The position numbers were made by a program, and so were the translations under genes. Below the pieces are notes generated by a model. The model ran no database searches, was not told where the DNA came from, and saw only the letters and a list, made by a program, of their open reading frames with translations. From the NCBI GenBank assembly GCA_945869475.1, contig CAMBOV010000001.1, positions 124,001 to 188,000 on the forward strand: a stretch of DNA of 64,000 nucleotides, read 5' to 3'. Positions 59,426 through 64,000 of this stretch are shown here, piece after piece. The stretch is from Singulisphaera sp. GP187 (GTDB taxonomy: Bacteria > Planctomycetota > Phycisphaerae > Phycisphaerales > SM1A02). How positions within the stretch are numbered: the first letter of the stretch is position 1; each line of letters starts with the position of its first letter.

Positions 59426-61276
59426 TCACGGGCTCGTGTCGCCCTCGTCGGTCACGTCAAGCACATCGGACGTCATCTTCCACCCTAACGTGTCAAGCAA
59501 CAGAAATTCGCGCGCCGTTACGAAATCGGGTTGCAATCCAAGGGGAGCGGCATAGAAGCCAAGGATGTCTCGGCTGTAATAGGTGACGCCCTTACCGATC
59601 GACTTCCCCATGATGCAACGGGTGCCCAGAGCGGCGAGTTCGTTCTGCAACACGAAGCAACCACGAACGGGTGAGCCGTCATACATCTCCATCTCGAAGT
59701 CAGCAGGCAACCGTGCGGTGTCCTGCAGAAAGTTCATGATCGATGCATCCGACTGTGTGTTGCGCGCGACCGTTCGCGGCATTGCGCCTCGAAACTCGAC
59801 CGTGGCAACTCCTGTTGTGAGTGTGTAAGACTTTTCGCGGTAATCGACCGCGACGCAACGGGTCGTTGCGGCCACGGCACCGATGGTCACGGTCGTGAGT
59901 GACTGGGTCGCGCCATCTGGGTACACAGTCTTCTGATTTGCTGGAGCTGCCGCAACAGGGAGTCTTGAATCGTCGAAGACGTTGCCGTTCGTTTCGCTCT
60001 CTGGGATCCCCGTGAACAGATTGAGCTTTCCACGCATCTGGTCGGTGATGTAGCGAACTGGAAGCGGTCCGCCTGCATCTGCGAGCATTTCGGCGCTCGC
60101 GAGCAAACGCGCGGCATCCATGGTGGCTCCCTGACCTGCAGCGAAAATGACGCTCGCATACTCGTCAATCGTCGCGCGGTTGAGACCTGGGTTGTAATCG
60201 AGCGCCCATCCGGGGAACTGTTGTCCACTTTCGATGAAGCCGAGCACAATCGTCGAGAAACCTGCGCACGTCACCGCAGCTGGAGGGTTGGGAGGTCCAA
60301 AGACGTTGGTGTTGCTATTGACGAGCCACTGCTCGTCCATCACATCCCGCTGAAAGCGAATGAGATCCATCATCGTGCAATCGCGTACGAGAAAGTCCCC
60401 TCCTGCGACGAATCCAAATGCCTGCAGGATTTCGCGAATCAGATGATCTTGGAATGAGTAGAGAACCGTGGTGCCAAGAGTCAGACCATCCGACGGGTCG
60501 AAATCCCATTGGACCGCTGAGTTCATTGTGATTCGTCCGTCCGTTGTTGGAACGCCCAGCCCGCCGCCGTCTGGGATGTCAAGTGCCTTCTTGAGCGCAC
60601 GCACGACGTAGACGCGATTCTCAGGAGTCACCGCGACAGAGACGCCGCTGTAACGCACCGGAACTGTTGTCGCCACCGGCATCGATTGCACGTCGTCGAG
60701 ATCGGCGACGTCGACGATCGCAGACGAGATCGTCGAGAAGTTCTCAACCGAATAACGGCACGTTGTGACTCCAAGCCTTCCAGGGGTGAGTTGCACGTAT
60801 CCAATCTCGAGGATGACGGTCACGTTGTTCGACTGAATCTGAGACTCGAGATACGCCTCGACATCGGCGAGTGCCTGTGTGAACTGCTCGAGCTGCGCCG
60901 AAGGAATTACCGACCCGGCGGTCACCGCGAATTGAATGTCGAACGGAAGGTCGGCACCAGCGATTCCTCCATCGCCATCGTTGCCCTTCTTCTGCTTCGG
61001 TTCGCCGCCGATGGTCTCATCAACGACAAACGAGACCGCAGGGTGATCTGCAACGGACTGCGAGGTCTGCACCATCGCTCGAAGTTCGGTCAGGCCCACA
61101 GGAGGCATCCCAGTGACTGAGAACGGAGTGCTGACGGTGAGCCGAGGGCTCTCCCCGACGTCGACGCTCTCGCGAACGACCAAGACTGCGTCCTGTTTCA
61201 GCTGCGAGATAACAGCATCGCCAGACCCTTTTTGGAGAAGGAAGAGTTCCGTTGCGAGAAAAAGTGAGGTAAGCAT
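59426..61276 (-). CDS. Secreted protein, degenerate NF038122-like metalloprotease paralog 2
   Basis: A 616-residue exported protein with a hydrophobic N-terminus. The stretch W-D-F-D-P-S-D-G (257-264) precedes the motif site, which reads R-E-I-L-Q-A-F-G-F (281-289). Compared with H-E-x-x-H-x-x-G, the Glu and Gly are kept but both histidines are replaced (Arg281, Gln285). M-D-L-I-R-F and a C-terminal L-L-L-D-T-L-G-W follow. It is probably an inactive relative of the same family as its neighbour at 57497, from which it is separated by 132 bases. Confidence 0.72.
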   Translation of the reverse strand: MLTSLFLATELFLLQKGSGDAVISQLKQDAVLVVRESVDVGESPRLTVSTPFSVTGMPPVGLTELRAMVQTSQSVADHPAVSFVVDETIGGEPKQKKGNDGDGGIAGADLPFDIQFAVTAGSVIPSAQLEQFTQALADVEAYLESQIQSNNVTVILEIGYVQLTPGRLGVTTCRYSVENFSTISSAIVDVADLDDVQSMPVATTVPVRYSGVSVAVTPENRVYVVRALKKALDIPDGGGLGVPTTDGRITMNSAVQWDFDPSDGLTLGTTVLYSFQDHLIREILQAFGFVAGGDFLVRDCTMMDLIRFQRDVMDEQWLVNSNTNVFGPPNPPAAVTCAGFSTIVLGFIESGQQFPGWALDYNPGLNRATIDEYASVIFAAGQGATMDAARLLASAEMLADAGGPLPVRYITDQMRGKLNLFTGIPESETNGNVFDDSRLPVAAAPANQKTVYPDGATQSLTTVTIGAVAATTRCVAVDYREKSYTLTTGVATVEFRGAMPRTVARNTQSDASIMNFLQDTARLPADFEMEMYDGSPVRGCFVLQNELAALGTRCIMGKSIGKGVTYYSRDILGFYAAPLGLQPDFVTAREFLLLDTLGWKMTSDVLDVTDEGDTSP

Positions 61277-61309
61277 TGTGTGGTTCTTTGTGGGAGGGGT
61301 TTAGGAGGG

Positions 61310-64000
61310 TTACGGACCTGCAACGCCGCCTGGGCAGTTGCCAAAGCTTGAGAGAACTTCGAGCAGGTCCATCGCATCGACGAAACCGTCGTCGTTGATG
61401 TCCGCGAGCATGGCAAGCGGATCGGTTGGATCGACCGGATTTGCCGGATCGAATGTCGCAAGAATCAGCAGAAGATCTTCTGCGCTGACGCGGCCGTCGG
61501 GGGTTGGCAGTCCTGCCACTGGGATGCCACCAGCGATGTCGGAAATGCACTCCGCAAAGATCTGCCCGCGATCGAACGAGATGTTGTCCAGTGTCACGAA
61601 CGCACCCGTGATGGCGACCTTGTCAAAGACGATCGCTGGATCACCAATCGCAGCGGCGATTCGCACGAATTGAAGGCCGCTCGCAACGGCAGGGGTCTCG
61701 ACCGCACGGAGATCGAAATGCTGCTCGAAGACGACCACGTCGGCACCCGTCACGTCGTCGATGTCGATTCCTTGGACAGTCACGATGTTTTCCTCGAGGT
61801 ATCCGAAGTTCGCGAGTTGCGGCAGCGCAGGGTCGGCGGCAAAATAGTCCGTGAAATCAGCAGCGTTGAAGTAGAACCGGCACTCGGTGATTGGCCGCGC
61901 GCAGAGAACCGTGGTGAAGCCGTTTCCCGATGGAAAGTCGCCGGTGATCGAATTGAAACTCAATCGCTGTCCATAGCCACGCGATCCGAATGCAAGAGCG
62001 AATCCTTGCCGGAGCACGCCATTAAATGAGAGGTTTCCGTTGCGACCGAGGCCATACTGGTAGAGCGATGGAACGATGTCGCTGAGAATGAAGTTCGTAT
62101 CGGTTGGATCGGGTCCAAGATCGGTCGTTTCAATCGTCGCGAAGTACTCAGGAAAGTCAGGATCGGTCAGGCGAATCTGAGCAAGTGCGACTGCAGAGAC
62201 CTTGGCAATAGGCAGTGCGCCATCGTGCGTTCCGAGAGCGATCGTCTCAAAATTTTCACGAAAGAGCAGGCTTTGATCTTCGCACTCATCGGGAATGCTG
62301 TTCGAATTGATGTCTTGACTCTCACCGTTTGCGATGTCACACGCATCTGGAATCTGATTCTGATTGCAGTCGATGGGGCTTGGAATTCCAGGATCTTCCT
62401 GGGCAGTTTCGCACTCGTCCGGAATGCCGTTGGCATCGCAATCATCATTGGTGCCATCGAGCGCTTCGACAAAGTCGTCGATGAGATTGTTGTTGCAGTC
62501 ATTGACGGGAAAGATGCTGCAGCGAAAGCGGGCGAAGTCGAACTTGACTTGAGAGATCGAGCGGGAGTTGTTCGCGCTGTCTTGCCCCGCATCGTCGATG
62601 GTGACATCCGACGCGACCACCATCGCTGCAGGCGAACTCGGATCGTCATCTGCCTCTTGATCGCAGTCGCCCGGACCAACGCCACTTCCCGGAACGTATT
62701 GAGCATCGGTGCCCAGACCATCTGGAGAAATCGCACTGCAGTCAAAGTCGAATTCGAGACCGGCTGGAGTGTCGTCGTCGTCCGGTCCCTCGTAGTCCGC
62801 CCACGTCTTCTCAGGGTTCGAGAATCCAGGCAAACGCGCGTTACCTCCAGCTGCATAGGCCATCACGGTTCGAAAGTTGTCGTCGCCGAATCCGAACGAA
62901 TCGGGAAAGAGTGCATCCTGTGGCGCAGCGCTTGGCGCATCATGATCGTGTTGGCAACCAAAGTTGTGACCGAGTTCATGCGCATAGACGAGGTCGCCCA
63001 GAATCGTCTGATCGAGCAGGCAATAGGGCGACTCTGAAAACGCGCGCAGCGTCGAGACGTTCGATGGACCCAACGCGCCCGCGGTCGTATCGACAATGGG
63101 ATGAGGATTCGCTGGAATCGAAAGCCCAGCCATTGCTTGTGCGCCGTTGTTCGCATCATTCATGACGCTTGCGAGTCCGACGAACGCGCTATCTGAGCCG
63201 TAGTCCATGCCGACGAGAGCGACCGAGTCTGCGCCGAGGGCGTCACGCCACGTCTGCACGTAGTCGAGGATTCCATCGTTGTAGTTCTGGAGACGGGACA
63301 GATCGACTCCTTGTCCAGTGCTCACGAATGGTTCTTCTTGACCGAAGAAACCGTCCGCGACGAGTGCGCCGACGAGTCGAAGGCGCGGCGTGCAGACGTC
63401 CGTTTCGGCTGGGGTCACACCGGCGCGTGCTTCATGCGCTGAGGCTGTCGGTGGAGGATCGAGCCCGTCGCCACAGGAAACCGGGCTTGTAAAGGGAATC
63501 GTCAATGCTGCAGTGCCGGGCGCGGGGTACTCGCCGTAGCCGCACTGGGTGTTGAGTTGGTTGTCTGCATCCTGTCCGTTGAAGGATGTCGCTCCCTGAC
63601 CTGCCGAGTTCTTCAGCGCGAGGTTCGCTTGAGCAACCGTCAGCACCGCTTGGTCGTAGGCCGTTGAACCAGAGGCCACGATCGCCTCATTCGCATCGAC
63701 CGAGAAGACAAAGAGCACATCGATGATGATTCCGCCGTCCTTCACGAGACCAGGTGGAATCTCGAAGGGAATCACTTCGGGTGGGCAGGGAGTGAGTGTG
63801 CCGGCGATGCCGCCCTCGACGAGCAGAGGTTCACGGGTCGAATTGGGGTTCTCAGAGCGCACGCGACCCACACCACATTCAAGCGCTCCGTAGTTCGGGC
63901 GTACGGTCAGTTTGTAGCCACCCAGCGCCATCGCCGAGAGCGCGTACGCGACGCCATCACGTCGGAGGAAATAGCCTGTGAGGCGCGGTCCAACCTGCGA
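61310..64000 (-). CDS. Secreted reprolysin-like metalloprotease with thrombospondin-3 and dockerin-like repeats (5' end beyond the window)
   Basis: The frame is open to the right edge, so the N-terminus is missing; about 896 residues are visible. The zinc motif H-E-L-G-H-N-F-G-C-Q-H-D-H (around 62945-62982) matches H-E-x-x-H-x-x-G-x-x-H-D of adamalysin/reprolysin-type metzincins and is intact. After it come calcium-binding D-x-N-x-x-x-x-P-D-x-C units like thrombospondin type 3 (about 62280-62510), a jelly-roll-like region, and a dockerin-like tail with two loops (D-G-R-V-S-A-E-D and D-I-N-D-D-G-F-V-D-A-M-D). The likely role is extracellular proteolysis. Confidence 0.85.
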   Translation of the reverse strand, partial: SQVGPRLTGYFLRRDGVAYALSAMALGGYKLTVRPNYGALECGVGRVRSENPNSTREPLLVEGGIAGTLTPCPPEVIPFEIPPGLVKDGGIIIDVLFVFSVDANEAIVASGSTAYDQAVLTVAQANLALKNSAGQGATSFNGQDADNQLNTQCGYGEYPAPGTAALTIPFTSPVSCGDGLDPPPTASAHEARAGVTPAETDVCTPRLRLVGALVADGFFGQEEPFVSTGQGVDLSRLQNYNDGILDYVQTWRDALGADSVALVGMDYGSDSAFVGLASVMNDANNGAQAMAGLSIPANPHPIVDTTAGALGPSNVSTLRAFSESPYCLLDQTILGDLVYAHELGHNFGCQHDHDAPSAAPQDALFPDSFGFGDDNFRTVMAYAAGGNARLPGFSNPEKTWADYEGPDDDDTPAGLEFDFDCSAISPDGLGTDAQYVPGSGVGPGDCDQEADDDPSSPAAMVVASDVTIDDAGQDSANNSRSISQVKFDFARFRCSIFPVNDCNNNLIDDFVEALDGTNDDCDANGIPDECETAQEDPGIPSPIDCNQNQIPDACDIANGESQDINSNSIPDECEDQSLLFRENFETIALGTHDGALPIAKVSAVALAQIRLTDPDFPEYFATIETTDLGPDPTDTNFILSDIVPSLYQYGLGRNGNLSFNGVLRQGFALAFGSRGYGQRLSFNSITGDFPSGNGFTTVLCARPITECRFYFNAADFTDYFAADPALPQLANFGYLEENIVTVQGIDIDDVTGADVVVFEQHFDLRAVETPAVASGLQFVRIAAAIGDPAIVFDKVAITGAFVTLDNISFDRGQIFAECISDIAGGIPVAGLPTPDGRVSAEDLLLILATFDPANPVDPTDPLAMLADINDDGFVDAMDLLEVLSSFGNCPGGVAGP

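Noticed and set aside
1-64000. CRISPR arrays, insertion sequences, prophage, rRNA
   Set aside because: No regularly spaced direct repeats, transposase or integrase genes, phage structural genes or rRNA sequences were seen. The only tandem repeats found are the two 12-base sets within genes.

Overview
The window reads as chromosomal DNA of a planctomycete, most likely of the Phycisphaerae/Phycisphaerales. That placement is an inference from content, since there is no rRNA. Supporting signs are a secreted protein with GACC-type cysteine-rich repeats and a dockerin-like tail (42052-43614), secreted proteases with dockerin-like or thrombospondin-3-like tails at the right edge, a complete MoxR/Bat operon, frequent GTG starts, and housekeeping genes scattered out of their usual clusters (dnaA without dnaN, rpmA without rplU, yidD facing rnpA, an isolated gcvH). 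GC is moderately high. I see no phage, IS element, CRISPR array or rRNA.

Layout. 1-5 kb: the end of a repeat protein, tRNA-Thr, a DegT-fold protein lacking its catalytic residues, a HEAT-like secreted protein and dnaA. 5-10 kb: a GNAT gene and a secreted-protein gene whose start codons overlap head to head, a thioesterase, rpmA-obgE, and an opposing hpf-ptsN-HPr cluster. 10-21.5 kb: a long minus-strand run, read from right to left as gcvH, ABC exporter ATPase, permease, uvrB, uvrA, thioesterase, purN and a TPR/HEXXH/PDZ peptidase; many neighbours overlap. 21.6-27.6 kb: a plus-strand run of a TIM-barrel protein, cmk, plsC, cca and two secreted ClpP/SppA-like proteins, one with an apparent Ser-Lys dyad and one without the serine.

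28.8-38.5 kb holds the most distinctive locus. Three SPFH (HflK/HflC-like) membrane proteins, the first with an added multi-pass domain, are followed without gaps by an ABC-2 ATPase with a long tail, a very large ABC-2 permease and a 651-residue membrane-anchored protein of unknown function. Gene spacing indicates one transcription unit and perhaps one membrane complex. FAH-family hydrolase and yidD genes follow.

39.4-43.7 kb: rnpA, a ClC chloride protein with channel-like substitutions, rpoZ, the cysteine-rich secreted protein and tRNA-Ser(CGA). 43.7-52.7 kb: a canonical MoxR-DUF58-BatA-B-C-D-E aerotolerance-type operon on the minus strand. 52.8-56.7 kb: a beta-hydroxyacid dehydrogenase, a small basic protein, a HAD phosphatase, sucC, DedA and tRNA-Ser(GCT). 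56.8-64 kb: a YfiH-type protein and three secreted proteins: a reprolysin-like metalloprotease with intact zinc motif (continuing past the right edge), followed by two related proteins whose zinc-binding motif has decayed.

Recurring theme: several genes look like catalytically altered members of enzyme families (DegT without Lys/Asp, ClpP-like without Ser, two proteases without HExxH, ClC without its proton glutamate).
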